A DNA stretch of 64,000 bases from Streptomyces luteogriseus (GTDB lineage Bacteria > Actinomycetota > Actinomycetes > Streptomycetales > Streptomycetaceae), in NCBI RefSeq assembly GCF_014205055.1, contig NZ_JACHMS010000001.1, positions 5,642,001 to 5,706,000 on the forward strand, given 5' to 3'. The position numbers and the translations under genes are program-made. The notes under the pieces were generated by a model. That model was not told where the DNA came from and did no database searches. It worked only from the letters and a program-made list of their open reading frames with translations. Positions 53,337 through 62,488 of this stretch are shown in pieces. The first letter of the stretch is position 1; every line of letters starts with the position of its first letter.

Positions 53337-53594
53337 GTGGCTGCGATGACTTTCCTTCCGCTCCCGGCCCAGTCCAAACCCGTGGCGGACCCGTCCGCCG
53401 ACCTCGACGACCCCCACCATGCCGACCCCCGCTACTGCGTCTTCAGCTCCGAGAGCACCCACACCGAACTGCCGCTGACCAGCGAGCCCCCGCTGCCCGA
53501 CGCCGAGCCCCTCACCAGTGAGCCGCCGCTCGCCGAAGCCGCCCCCCTGACCAGCGAGCCCCCGGCCTTCGTCCCGGACTACTCGAGGATGTAG
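53337..53594 (+). CDS. Small repeat-containing protein upstream of malQ
   Basis: 85 residues from GTG behind AAGGAGG, an ideal ribosome site. An N-terminal FLPLPAQSKPV segment and an acidic stretch (DLDDPHHADPRY) lead to three copies of a PLTSEPP core (LPLTSEPPLPDAE, PLTSEPPLAEAA, PLTSEPPAF). No signal peptide. The TAG stop abuts the malQ ATG. The modular Thr-Ser-Glu-Pro-Pro tail is reminiscent of multi-core precursor peptides, but no modifying enzyme is adjacent. Function unknown. Confidence 0.8.
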   Translation: MAAMTFLPLPAQSKPVADPSADLDDPHHADPRYCVFSSESTHTELPLTSEPPLPDAEPLTSEPPLAEAAPLTSEPPAFVPDYSRM

Positions 53595-55679
53595 ATGACC
53601 GCACCCCGGCCGGCCGACCCGCCCTCCGAGGACCTGTCACGCCTCGCCGTCCTGCACGGCGTCGCCCCTTCCTACAGTCCCTCCCCGGACCGCTCGGTCG
53701 CGGCCTCGGCCACCGCGGTCACCCTGACCCTGGCCGCCCTCGGCGTGGACGCGAGCACGCCCGGCGCGATCCGCGCCGCGCTCGCGGCCCGCGAGCGGGA
53801 ACTGGGCGAACGGCTGCTGCCCCCGACCGTCGTCGGCTGGAGCGGCAGCCCCCCGGCCGCCCTGGCGGCGCTCCCCGAGGGCACCCGGCTGCGGATCGAC
53901 ACCGAGCAGGGCGAGAGCCGCACCGAGGCCGACGGCCTCCCGCCCGGCGTGCATCGGCTGACCGCCACCACCCCCGACGGCCGCACCGCCACCGCCCACC
54001 TGATCGTTGCCCCGCCCCGCCTGCCCACCCCCGCCGGCCGCTCCCACGGGCTCCTCGTCCAGCTCTACTCCCTCCTGTCGAGCCGCTCCTGGGGCATGGG
54101 CGACCTCGGTGACCTCGCCGAACTGGCCGGCTGGGCCGGCAGGTCGCTGGGCGCCGGATTCGTCCAGGTCAACCCGCTGCACGCCGCCGTGCCCGGAGCC
54201 CCCACCGACCCCTCCCCGTACCGCCCCTCCTCGCGCCGCTTCCCCGACCCCGTGCACCTGCGCGTCGAGGACATCCCCGAGGCCGCGTATGTCGAGGACC
54301 CCGAACGCCTGCGCGCCCTGCTGGAGAGAGCGGGCCGGCTGCGCGAAGCGGTGCTGCACAAGGGCGCGTTGATCGACCGGGACGCCGTGTGGGAGCTCAA
54401 GCGGGAGGCGCTGGAGCTGCTCGGCGAGGTCCCCCTAGGCCCCGGCCGGCGCGCCGCCTACTGCGACTTCCTCGCCGAGCAGGGCCAGGCCCTGGAGGAC
54501 CACGCCACCTGGTGCGCCCTCGCCGAGGTGCACGGCTCGGACTGGCACCGCTGGCCGACCGGCCTGCGCGATCCGCGCTCGGCCGAGACGACCCGGGCGC
54601 GCAACGGCCTCATGGACCGGGTCGACTTCTGGTCCCGGCTCGCCTGGCTCACCGACACCCAGCTGGCCGCCGCGCAGCGCGCCGGACTCGAGGCCGGGAT
54701 GCCCGTCGGGATCGTGCACGACCTCGCGGTCGGCGTGCACCCCGGCGGCGCCGACGCCTGGGCGCAGCAGGAGCACTTCGCCGCCGGCATGTCGGTCGGC
54801 GCCCCGCCGGACGCCTTCAACGCCCGCGGCCAGGACTGGGGCCTGCCGCCATGGCGCCCCGACCGCCTCGCCGAGTCCGGCTACGCCCCGTTCCGTGACC
54901 TGCTGCGCGCCCTGTTCCGCTACGCCGGCGCCCTGCGCATCGACCACGTCATGGGCCTGTTCCGCCTCTGGTGGGTCCCGCAGGGCCACCCGCCCACCGA
55001 GGGCACCTACGTCCGCTACGACGCCGAGGCGATGCTCGCCGTCCTCGTCCTGGAGGCCTCCCGGGCCGGGGCGCTGGTGATCGGCGAGGACCTCGGCACC
55101 GTGGAGCCCGGCGTGCGCGAGGCGCTGCGCGAACGGGGCGTGCTCGGCACGTCCGTGCTGTGGTTCGAGCGCGACTGGGACGGTGACGGCCGTCCGCTGC
55201 CCCCCGACGGCTGGCGCGCCGACTGCCTGGCCACCGCCACCACCCACGACCTGCCCTCCACCGCCGCCCGTCTCACCGGCGAGCACGTGGAGCTGCGCGA
55301 CAGTCTGGGCCTGCTGACCCGGCCCCTGGAGGAGGAGCGCGCCGAGGCCGCCGCCGACGCGGGGGAGTGGCTGTCCCTGCTCTCCCGGCTCGGCCTGCTG
55401 CGTGGCACGGGCGGCGGCGGTGACACGTCGTCGGAGGAGGCCGAGATCGAGGCCGTCCACCGCTTCCTGCTGCGCACCCCGGCCCGCATGGTCGGCGTCT
55501 GGCTGCCGGACGGCGTCGGCGACCGCCGCCCGCAGAACCTCCCGGGCACCTGGGACCAGTACCCGAACTGGCGCCTGCCGATCGCGGACGCGCAGGGGCG
55601 GCCGGTGACGCTGGAGGACCTGGCGGCCTCACCGCGGCTGCGCGCGCTGATGGAGGTCCTCAGGGAGGGCGGCGCATGA
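53595..55679 (+). CDS. malQ: 4-alpha-glucanotransferase (amylomaltase, GH77)
   Basis: 694 residues. GH77 landmarks: LYSLLSSRSWGMGDLGDLAE, QVNPLHA, PYRPSSRRF, nucleophile region ALRIDHVMGLFRLWW, acid/base GEDLGTVEPGVREAL, and TTHDLPST. An N-terminal 150-residue beta domain, as in actinobacterial MalQ, precedes the barrel. It transfers glucan chains in maltodextrin and glycogen metabolism. Start ATG directly after the stop of the small peptide gene. Confidence 0.96.
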   Translation: MTAPRPADPPSEDLSRLAVLHGVAPSYSPSPDRSVAASATAVTLTLAALGVDASTPGAIRAALAARERELGERLLPPTVVGWSGSPPAALAALPEGTRLRIDTEQGESRTEADGLPPGVHRLTATTPDGRTATAHLIVAPPRLPTPAGRSHGLLVQLYSLLSSRSWGMGDLGDLAELAGWAGRSLGAGFVQVNPLHAAVPGAPTDPSPYRPSSRRFPDPVHLRVEDIPEAAYVEDPERLRALLERAGRLREAVLHKGALIDRDAVWELKREALELLGEVPLGPGRRAAYCDFLAEQGQALEDHATWCALAEVHGSDWHRWPTGLRDPRSAETTRARNGLMDRVDFWSRLAWLTDTQLAAAQRAGLEAGMPVGIVHDLAVGVHPGGADAWAQQEHFAAGMSVGAPPDAFNARGQDWGLPPWRPDRLAESGYAPFRDLLRALFRYAGALRIDHVMGLFRLWWVPQGHPPTEGTYVRYDAEAMLAVLVLEASRAGALVIGEDLGTVEPGVREALRERGVLGTSVLWFERDWDGDGRPLPPDGWRADCLATATTHDLPSTAARLTGEHVELRDSLGLLTRPLEEERAEAAADAGEWLSLLSRLGLLRGTGGGGDTSSEEAEIEAVHRFLLRTPARMVGVWLPDGVGDRRPQNLPGTWDQYPNWRLPIADAQGRPVTLEDLAASPRLRALMEVLREGGA

Positions 55680-55743
55680 GGCGCGGGCCCCTTACGGGCA
55701 CCCCGGGCGCGCGGCCCCGGTCGGCGTTGGATACTTTGACACC

Positions 55744-56031
55744 GTGGACAAGAAGAACGCCCTGCGCGCCGGCGCCCTGGCAGCCGGTACGACGCTGATG
55801 ATGCTGCTCATGTCGTCCCCCGCGAGCGCGCTCACCCGCGACGACGGTGACGACCCCGGCCAGGGCCTGAGCGTCATCGAGACGCTGGGCCTCTTCGTCG
55901 CGGCCCCCATCGTGCTCTACCTGGTCATTCACGGTCTGGTGATGATCGGCGACAAGACGCAGAAGAAGAAGGACCCGACGAGCTCCAACATCACCACCAA
56001 GGCCGACGCGAAGAGCGACGTCAAGGCCTGA
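55744..56031 (+). CDS. Small single-span membrane protein
   Basis: 95 residues from GTG. A cleavable-looking signal (AGTTLMMLLMSSPASALT), an extracytoplasmic patch (RDDGDDPGQGL), a membrane helix (LGLFVAAPIVLYLVIHGLVM), then a cytoplasmic Lys/Asp-rich tail. Such proteins are conserved in Streptomyces without known role. Confidence 0.8.
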   Translation: MDKKNALRAGALAAGTTLMMLLMSSPASALTRDDGDDPGQGLSVIETLGLFVAAPIVLYLVIHGLVMIGDKTQKKKDPTSSNITTKADAKSDVKA

Positions 56032-56046
56032 TCCGCGTTCCTCGTC

Positions 56047-56082
56047 GAGGGCGCCGTCGCGATGACCGCGGCGGCGCCCTCG
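56047..56082. terminator. Bidirectional terminator
   Basis: GAGGGCGCCG...CGGCGCCCTC hairpin between the converging small membrane protein gene and the marR-like gene. Confidence 0.75.
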
Positions 56083-56087
56083 TCATG

Positions 56088-56600
56088 TCAGGACCTGTCC
56101 GTCCCCGCCAGCAGGTCCCGCAGCAGATCGGCGAGCTGCCCGGCCCGCTGCGCGCCCAGGGCGGACAGTGCCTCCGTCTGTACCGCCAGTCCCGCACCGA
56201 CCGCCTCGTCGACCAGGGCGCGGCCCTCGCCGGTGAGCGTGACGTGCAGCCCGCGCCGGTCGTGCGGATCGGGGGAGCGGCGCAGCAGGCCCGCCCGCTC
56301 CAGCTTGTCCAGGCGCCCCGTCATGCCGCCGGTGGTGAGCATCAGCGTCGCGGAGAGCTGCCGGGGCGAGAGCGTGTAGGGCTCGCCGGAGCGGCGCAGG
56401 GTCGCCAGGACGTCGAACTCCCCGCGGGAGATCCCGAACTTCGCGTATGCCTGTCCCACCCGCTCGCCGATCGCGTGTGAGAGGCGGTTGACCCGGCCGA
56501 AGACCTCCATGGCGCGGGTGTCGAGGTCGGGCCGGACCGTCGCCCACTGGTCGATGATCACGTCGACGGGGTCCTTGCGCTGCTCCGGGCGTTCGCTCAT
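56088..56600 (-). CDS. MarR-family transcriptional regulator
   Basis: 170 residues. Winged helix: KFGISRGEFDVLATLRRSGE, LSPRQLSATLMLTTGGMTGR, LDKLERAGLLRRSPDPHDRR, with the DxRG wing. Divergent from an EamA exporter, with a palindromic site between, so it likely represses that gene. Confidence 0.94.
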   Translation of the reverse strand: MSERPEQRKDPVDVIIDQWATVRPDLDTRAMEVFGRVNRLSHAIGERVGQAYAKFGISRGEFDVLATLRRSGEPYTLSPRQLSATLMLTTGGMTGRLDKLERAGLLRRSPDPHDRRGLHVTLTGEGRALVDEAVGAGLAVQTEALSALGAQRAGQLADLLRDLLAGTDRS

Positions 56601-56635
56601 GGCACGAGTATCGGCCGCTGCTCGGTCACCCGCAA

Positions 56636-56678
56636 GAAAGTAGCTTGACGGAAAGTTGCTTAGCGATAAGCTACTTTC
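56636..56678. promoter_or_regulatory. MarR operators between marR-like and eamA-like genes
   Basis: GAAAGTAGCTT (56636) and AAGCTACTTTC (56668) are perfect inverted arms. Inside them GCTTA-GCGA-TAAGC is a second dyad. Located in the promoter gap of both genes. Confidence 0.8.
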
Positions 56679-56707
56679 TGCTGACCTACTTCGAAGGGTG
56701 TCTCCCC

Positions 56708-57643
56708 ATGGCCCTCTCCCGCCCGGCCCTCATCACCCTCACCGCCCTCGCGCCCGTCTCCTGGGGCACGACCTACGCCGTCACCACCGAGTTCCTCCCG
56801 CCCGACCGTCCCCTGTTCACCGCCCTGGTGCGCGCCCTGCCCGCCGGCCTGCTGCTGCTCGCCCTCGCCCGGGTGCTGCCGCGCGGTGCCTGGTGGTGGA
56901 AGGCGGCGGTGCTCGGCGCGCTGAACATCGGCGCCTTCTTCCCGCTGCTGTTCCTCTCCGCGTACCGGCTGCCCGGCGGTCTGGCGGCGGTCGTCGGCTC
57001 CGCGGGGCCGCTGTTCGTGGCGGGCCTCTCGGCGCTGCTGCTCGGGCAGCGGCCCTCGGCGCGCACGCTGGCGACCGGGGCCGTGGCCGCGTTCGGCGTC
57101 AGCCTCGTCGTGCTGCGGGCGGCCGGGGCGCTGGACACGCTCGGTCTGCTGGCGGCCGTCGCCTCCACGGCGTCCATGTCGACCGGCACCGTGCTCACCC
57201 AGCGCTGGGGCCGCCCCGAGGGGGTCGGGCCGCTGGCGCTGACCGGCTGGCAGCTGACCGCGGGCGGCCTGCTCATCGCGCCGCTCGCCTTCCTGGCCGA
57301 GGGCGCCCCGCCGGCGCTGGACGGCCGGGCGGTCGGCGGCTATCTGTACCTCGCCGTCGCGAACACGGCCCTCGCGTACTGGCTGTGGTTCCGCGGCATC
57401 GGCCGCATGACCGCCACCCAGGTCACCTTCCTCGGGCCGCTCTCCCCGCTGACCGCGGCCGTCGTCGGCTGGGCGGCGCTCGGGCAGGCGCTGACGCCGC
57501 TCCAGCTGGTCGGCATGGGGCTGGCCTTCGGGGCGACGGTGGCGGGGCAGTTCGTCACCCGGCCGTCGCGAACCGTCGGCGTCACCGGGAGGGACGTCCA
57601 CACCGGGGCGACGGACGTGCGGGACGCGGCGGTGCGGCGATAG
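56708..57643 (+). CDS. EamA/DMT-family exporter
   Basis: 311 residues, ten hydrophobic helices, two EamA repeats (first helix with PVSWGTTYAVTTEFLPP; SAYRLPGGLAAVVGSAGPLF; second repeat NTALAYWLWFRGIGRMTATQ). ATG 56708 is preceded by GAAGGGTG; upstream in-frame codons would run through the operator. Exports a small metabolite or drug; inducible through the divergent MarR. Confidence 0.93.
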   Translation: MALSRPALITLTALAPVSWGTTYAVTTEFLPPDRPLFTALVRALPAGLLLLALARVLPRGAWWWKAAVLGALNIGAFFPLLFLSAYRLPGGLAAVVGSAGPLFVAGLSALLLGQRPSARTLATGAVAAFGVSLVVLRAAGALDTLGLLAAVASTASMSTGTVLTQRWGRPEGVGPLALTGWQLTAGGLLIAPLAFLAEGAPPALDGRAVGGYLYLAVANTALAYWLWFRGIGRMTATQVTFLGPLSPLTAAVVGWAALGQALTPLQLVGMGLAFGATVAGQFVTRPSRTVGVTGRDVHTGATDVRDAAVRR

Positions 57644-57678
57644 GCGCGGCTGCGCCCGCGGCGGGTGGGGGACAGGCG

Positions 57679-57711
57679 AAGGGGCGTCCGGCACAGACCG
57701 GACGCCCCTTC
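57679..57711. terminator. Bidirectional terminator between eamA-like and pepN
   Basis: AAGGGGCGTCCGG-CACAGA-CCGGACGCCCCTT, a perfect 13-bp stem between converging genes. Confidence 0.9.
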
Positions 57712-57733
57712 GGGGTGTTGCGAAGCGTCGGGA

Positions 57734-60316
57734 CTACTCCCCGGAGGCCGCCGCGTCCGCCCGCTGGGCCCGCAGGGCGCGCTCCACGCCCGCGCGGGAC
57801 TCCGAGACCAGGCGCCGCAGAGCCGCGGTCGGCTCGGCGGAGGTCAGCCAGGCGTCCGTACGGTCCAGGGTCTCCTGGGAGACCTGCACGGTCGGGTAGA
57901 GGCCGACGGCGATCTGCTGGGCCATCTCGTGGGAGCGGGACTCCCAGATGTCCTTGACCACCTCGAAGTACCGCTCCGCGTACGGGGCGAGCACCTCGCG
58001 CTGGTCGGTCTGGACGAAGCCGCCGATGACCGCCTCCTGCACGGCGTTCGGCAGCTTGTCGGAGTCGACGACCGACTCCCACGCCTCCGCCTTGGCCTCC
58101 GCCGTCGGACGGGCCGCCCGGGCCATGGTCGCGTGACGCTCACCCGCGGCCGTGCGGTCCCGCTCGTACTCGCCCGCGATCTCCGCCTCGTCGAACCGGC
58201 CGACCGCCGCGAGCCGCTGCACGAACGCCCACCGCAGCTCCGTGTCGACGGCCAGGCCCTCGATCGTCTGCGAACCGTCCAGCAGCGCGTCCAGCAGATC
58301 GAGCTGCTCCGGCGTGCGGGCCGTAGCCGCGAACGCCCTCGCCCACGCCAGCTGGTGGTCGCTGCCCGGCGCCGCCGCCCGCAGGTGCGCCAGCGTCGCG
58401 TCGGTCCAGCGGGCCAGCAGGGTCTCGCGGGCGGCCGGGTCGGCGTACAGGTCGATCGCCAGCTTCACCTGCCGCTGGAGCGACTGCACCACACCGATGT
58501 CCGACTCCTTGCCGATGCCGGACAGCACCAGCGACAGGTAGTCGCGGGCCGCCAGCTCGGCGTCGCGCGTCATGTCCCAGGCCGACGCCCAGCACAGGGC
58601 GCGCGGCAGGGAGGACTCGAAGTCGCCGAGGTGCTCCGTGACGAACGCCAGCGACTGCTCGTCCAGGCGGACCTTCGCGTACGACAGGTCGTCGTCGTTG
58701 AGCAGGATCACGGCCGGGCGGTGCTGACCGACCAGCTGCGGTACGGCCGTCAGCTCGCCGTCCACGTCCAGCTCGACGCGCTCCCGGCGGACCAGCTTGC
58801 CGCTCGCCTCGTCGAGGTCGTACAGGCCGACGGCGATCCGGTGCGGGCGCAGCGTCGGCTCACCCTTGGCGCCGGCCGGCAGCGCCGGGGCCTCCTGGCG
58901 GATGGCGAAGGACGTGACGACGCCGTCGGAGTCCGTCTCGATCTCCGGGCGCAGCACGTTGATGCCGGCCGTCTCCAGCCAGGCCTTCGACCACGACTTC
59001 AGATCACGCCCCGAGGTCTCTTCCAGGGCGCCCAGCAGATCGGACAGACGCGTGTTGCCGTACGCGTGCGCCTTGAAGTACGCCTGCACGCCGCTGAAGA
59101 ACTCGTCCTCGCCGACGTACGCGACGAGCTGCTTCAGTACGGAAGCCCCCTTCGCGTACGTGATGCCGTCGAAGTTGACGAGCACGTCGTCCAGGTCGTT
59201 GATCTCGGCCATGATCGGGTGCGTCGACGGCAGCTGGTCCTGCCGGTACGCCCACGTCTTCATGGAGTTGGCGAACGTGGTCCAGGACTGCGGCCACCGC
59301 GACTCGGGGTGCGCCGCCTGGCAGGCGATCGAGGTGTATGTGGCGAACGACTCGTTCAGCCACAGGTCGTTCCACCACTCCATGGTCACGAGGTCGCCGA
59401 ACCACATGTGGGCCAGCTCGTGCAGGATGGTCTCCGCGCGCGTCTCGTACGCCGCGTCCGTCACCTTCGAGCGGAACACGTACTGGTCACGGATGGTCAC
59501 CGCGCCCGCGTTCTCCATCGCGCCCGCGTTGAACTCCGGCACGAACAGCTGGTCGTACTTCTCGAACGGGTACGCGTAGTCGAACTTCTCCTGGAACCAG
59601 TCGAAGCCCTGCCGGGTCACCTCGAAGATGGCGTCCGAGTCGAGGTATTCGGCCAGGGAGGGCCGGCAGTAGATGCCGAGCGGCACGGACCGGCCGTCCT
59701 TCTCGTACACGCTGTGCACCGAGTGGTACGGGCCGACGATCAGCGCCGTGATGTACGTGGAGATACGCGGCGTCGGCTCGAAGACCCAGACGTTGTCCTG
59801 GGGTTCCGGAGTGGGGGAGTTGGAGATGACCGTCCAGCCCTCGGGCGCCCGCACGGTGAACTGGAAGGTCGCCTTGAGGTCCGGCTGCTCGAAGCTCGCG
59901 AACACCCGGCGGGCGTCCGGGACCTCGAACTGGGTGTAGAGGTAGGCCTGGTCGTCGACCGGGTCGACGAACCGGTGCAGGCCCTCGCCGGTGTTGGTGT
60001 ACGCGCAGTCGGCGACGACCCGGAGGATGTTGCGGCCCTGGAGCAGGCCGGGCAGGGCGATCCGGGAGTCCGCGAAGACCTCGGCCGGGTCGAGGGAGTC
60101 CCCGTTCAGGGTCACCTCGTGCACCGCCGGCGCCACCAGGTCGATGAACGACTCCACGCCGTTCTCGGCCGTCACGTCGAAGCGCACCGTGGTCACGGAC
60201 CGGTAGGTGCCGCCCTCCTGCGCGCCCGAGAGATCGAGTTCGATCTCGTACGACTCGACGGCGAGCAGCTGCGCCCGCCGCTGCGCCTCTTCGCGGGTCA
60301 GGTTTGTGCCAGGCAC
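57734..60316 (-). CDS. pepN: Aminopeptidase N (M1 family)
   Basis: 860 residues. Exopeptidase motif GAMENAG, zinc site HELAHMWFGDLVTMEWW with the distant Glu in LNESFATY, N-terminal beta domain (YEIELDLSGA), and the helical ERAP-like C-terminal domain. Full length for actinobacterial PepN. Removes N-terminal residues from peptides in the cytosol. The ATG is the natural start (MPGTNLTREEAQRRAQ). Confidence 0.97.
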   Translation of the reverse strand: MPGTNLTREEAQRRAQLLAVESYEIELDLSGAQEGGTYRSVTTVRFDVTAENGVESFIDLVAPAVHEVTLNGDSLDPAEVFADSRIALPGLLQGRNILRVVADCAYTNTGEGLHRFVDPVDDQAYLYTQFEVPDARRVFASFEQPDLKATFQFTVRAPEGWTVISNSPTPEPQDNVWVFEPTPRISTYITALIVGPYHSVHSVYEKDGRSVPLGIYCRPSLAEYLDSDAIFEVTRQGFDWFQEKFDYAYPFEKYDQLFVPEFNAGAMENAGAVTIRDQYVFRSKVTDAAYETRAETILHELAHMWFGDLVTMEWWNDLWLNESFATYTSIACQAAHPESRWPQSWTTFANSMKTWAYRQDQLPSTHPIMAEINDLDDVLVNFDGITYAKGASVLKQLVAYVGEDEFFSGVQAYFKAHAYGNTRLSDLLGALEETSGRDLKSWSKAWLETAGINVLRPEIETDSDGVVTSFAIRQEAPALPAGAKGEPTLRPHRIAVGLYDLDEASGKLVRRERVELDVDGELTAVPQLVGQHRPAVILLNDDDLSYAKVRLDEQSLAFVTEHLGDFESSLPRALCWASAWDMTRDAELAARDYLSLVLSGIGKESDIGVVQSLQRQVKLAIDLYADPAARETLLARWTDATLAHLRAAAPGSDHQLAWARAFAATARTPEQLDLLDALLDGSQTIEGLAVDTELRWAFVQRLAAVGRFDEAEIAGEYERDRTAAGERHATMARAARPTAEAKAEAWESVVDSDKLPNAVQEAVIGGFVQTDQREVLAPYAERYFEVVKDIWESRSHEMAQQIAVGLYPTVQVSQETLDRTDAWLTSAEPTAALRRLVSESRAGVERALRAQRADAAASGE

Positions 60317-60371
60317 GCGGTCATCTCCTCGTTATGGGTGGGTTGCGCCATCTTTCCACGGTGGCTCGGCG

Positions 60372-60605
60372 TCACGCGACGACCCCGGCGACTCCTAGGG
60401 ATACCCCTCGGCAGGTGAGGGCCCGGGCGAACGCGCGCACCGCCGCCGACTCCCCCTCCCGGTGCCAGACCAGGCCGAGCGCCGATTCGGGCACCCCCTC
60501 CACCGGCACGAACGCCACGTCCTCGCGCCGGTGGTACGCGGCCGTGGGACGGCACAGCAGCATCCCCGCGCGCCCGGCGGCGACCTGGGTCAGCCCCTCC
60601 CCCCG
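60372..60605 (-). pseudogene. LysR-family regulator, C-terminal fragment
   Basis: The minus frame GLTQVAAGRAGMLLCRPTAA, then DVAFVPVEGVPESALGLVWH and ESAAVRAFARAL to the stop matches the last third of a LysR effector domain. Nothing LysR-like precedes it; at about 60605 the sequence switches to MFS coding sequence on the other strand. Confidence 0.7.
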
Positions 60606-60971
60606 CAGGGCGCTGCTGGTCATCGCGGCCGGACTCGGCACGGTGGTGCTGCTGCTGATCCCGGCAGCGGGTTCACTGACGGTCTCCGCGGCCCTGCTCG
60701 CCGCGTGGGGCCTGGTCTACGGGGGCGTCTCGGTCTCCGCCCAGAGCCTGCTGTCGGCGGCGGCGCCCCGGGCCCGGGAGGCGGGGTCCGCGCTCTTCGC
60801 GGGGGTGTTCAACACGGCCATCGCGCAGGGGGCGTTCACGGGCGGCCGGACGGAGGACGGCCCGGTGGCCGTGCTGGCCGTGGGCGGTGGACTGACCCTG
60901 CCGGCCGCGCCGGGTGCGGGAACGCGACGTCCGGATCCCGCCGGTGACCCGGCCTCGCGCGAGCGAGGCTG
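60606..60971 (+). pseudogene. MFS transporter, C-terminal fragment
   Basis: The plus frame reads ALLVIAAGLGTVVLLLIPAA, LAAWGLVYGGVSVSAQSLLS and ARAEAGSALFAGVFNTAIAQ-like sequence: the last three helices of a DHA1-type MFS exporter. The first nine helices are missing and the C-terminus degenerates into Pro/Arg-rich residues. With the LysR scrap it marks a deletion that removed both divergent 5' ends. Confidence 0.7.
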
Positions 60972-61475
60972 ATGAGCATGACGACGACCACGTACGCCGC
61001 ACGCCCCATCGCCCCGCGGGCCCTGAAGGAACTGCGCACGACGGACGACGCGGGGCGGCCGACCGACGGCTTCACCGACACCGAGGGCGGCAGCCCACTG
61101 CGCTGCTGCCTGCGTCACAGCGAGCCGGGGGAACGTCTCGCACTGGTGTCCTACGCCCCGCTCCGCCGCTGGGCCTCGGAAACGGGCGCCACCCCCGGTG
61201 CCTACGACGAACAGGGCCCGGTCTTCATCCACGCCGACGAGTGCGCGGGCCCGGCCGGTGACGCCCTCCCCTTCACCGGCTCCCACCGCACGGTCCGCCG
61301 CTACTCGGCCGAGGGACGGATCCTGGGCGGCCGGCTGGTCGAGGAACCGGGTGCGTTCCGGCAGGCCCTCCTGGAAGCGTTCGACGACCCGGCCGTGGCA
61401 CTGGTCCACGTCCGGGCCGTCGAGTACGGCTGCTTCCTCTACGAGGTGCGCAGGGCTGAGGGGGGCGGGGACTAG
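60972..61475 (+). CDS. DUF1203-family protein
   Basis: 167 residues. Motifs of DUF1203: PLRCCLRHSEPGERLALVSY, GPVFIHADECAGP, VEYGCFLYEVRR. Cytosolic and small; function unknown. Start at ATG 60972 or at the second ATG two codons later. The TAG stop overlaps the stop of the convergent asd gene by 3 bases. Confidence 0.88.
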   Translation: MSMTTTTYAARPIAPRALKELRTTDDAGRPTDGFTDTEGGSPLRCCLRHSEPGERLALVSYAPLRRWASETGATPGAYDEQGPVFIHADECAGPAGDALPFTGSHRTVRRYSAEGRILGGRLVEEPGAFRQALLEAFDDPAVALVHVRAVEYGCFLYEVRRAEGGGD

Positions 61476-62488
61476 CCCTTCAGCTCCGCCGCCACCAGCT
61501 CCGCGATCTGGATCGCGTTCAGGGCCGCGCCCTTGCGGAGGTTGTCGTTGGAGACGAAGAGGGCCAGGCCGTTGTCCACCGTCTCGTCGCGGCGGATGCG
61601 GCCGACGTAGGACGGGTCCTTGCCGGCGGCCTGGAGGGGGGTGGGGATGTCGGTGACGACGACGCCCGGGGCGTCCGCCAGCAGCTCCGTCGCGCGCTCG
61701 GGGCTGATCGGCCGGGCGAAGCGGGCGTTGACCTGGAGGGAGTGGCCGGAGAAGACCGGGACGCGCACGCAGGTGCCGGAGACCTTCAGCCCGGGGATCT
61801 CCAGGATCTTGCGGGACTCGTTGCGGAGCTTCTGCTCCTCGTCGGTCTCGTTCAGGCCGTCGTCGACGAGGTTGCCCGCGAAGGGCAGCACGTTGAAGGC
61901 GATGGGGCGCTTGTAGACGCCCGGCTCGGGGAAGTCGACCGCTTCACCGTCATGGGTGAGCTTCTCGGCGTCGGCGACGACCTTCTGCGTCTGGCCGTGC
62001 AGCTCGGCGACGCCGGCGAGGCCCGAGCCGGAGACCGCCTGGTACGTGGCGACGACCAGGGCTTCCAGGCCCGCCTCGTCGTGCAGCGGACGCAGGACCG
62101 GCATCGCGGCCATGGTCGTGCAGTTCGGGTTCGCGATGATGCCCTTGGGGCGGTCCTTGATCGCGTGCGGGTTGACCTCGGAGACGACCAGGGGGACCTC
62201 CGGGTGCTTGCGCCACGCGGAGGAGTTGTCGATCACGACGGCGCCCTGGGAGGCGACCTTCTCGGCCAGCGCCTTGGACGTGGCACCGCCCGCGGAGAAC
62301 AGGACGATGTCCAGGCCGGTGTAGTCCGCGGTCGCTGCGTCCTCCACCGTCACGCCGTCCAGCTGCGACCCGGCGGAGCGGGCCGAGGCGAACAGGCGCA
62401 GCTCGGTGACCGGGAAGTTCCGCTCCTTGAGGATCCTGCGCATGACCGTGCCCACCTGTCCGGTGGCTCCGACGATTCCGACCCTCAC
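61472..62488 (-). CDS. asd: Aspartate-semialdehyde dehydrogenase
   Basis: 338 residues from GTG. NADP-binding RVGIVGATGQVGTVMRRIL, FSAGGATSKALAEK, catalytic Cys in IIANPNCTTMAAMPVL, and the GHSLQVNARF segment with His. Reduces aspartyl phosphate to the semialdehyde for lysine/DAP, threonine and methionine. No aspartokinase is adjacent, so in this locus it is separate from the classical ask-asd operon and may be a second copy. Confidence 0.95.
   Translation of the reverse strand: MRVGIVGATGQVGTVMRRILKERNFPVTELRLFASARSAGSQLDGVTVEDAATADYTGLDIVLFSAGGATSKALAEKVASQGAVVIDNSSAWRKHPEVPLVVSEVNPHAIKDRPKGIIANPNCTTMAAMPVLRPLHDEAGLEALVVATYQAVSGSGLAGVAELHGQTQKVVADAEKLTHDGEAVDFPEPGVYKRPIAFNVLPFAGNLVDDGLNETDEEQKLRNESRKILEIPGLKVSGTCVRVPVFSGHSLQVNARFARPISPERATELLADAPGVVVTDIPTPLQAAGKDPSYVGRIRRDETVDNGLALFVSNDNLRKGAALNAIQIAELVAAELKG

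Noticed and set aside
57665..60418. Plus-strand ORF of 917 codons
   Set aside because: Antisense of pepN.
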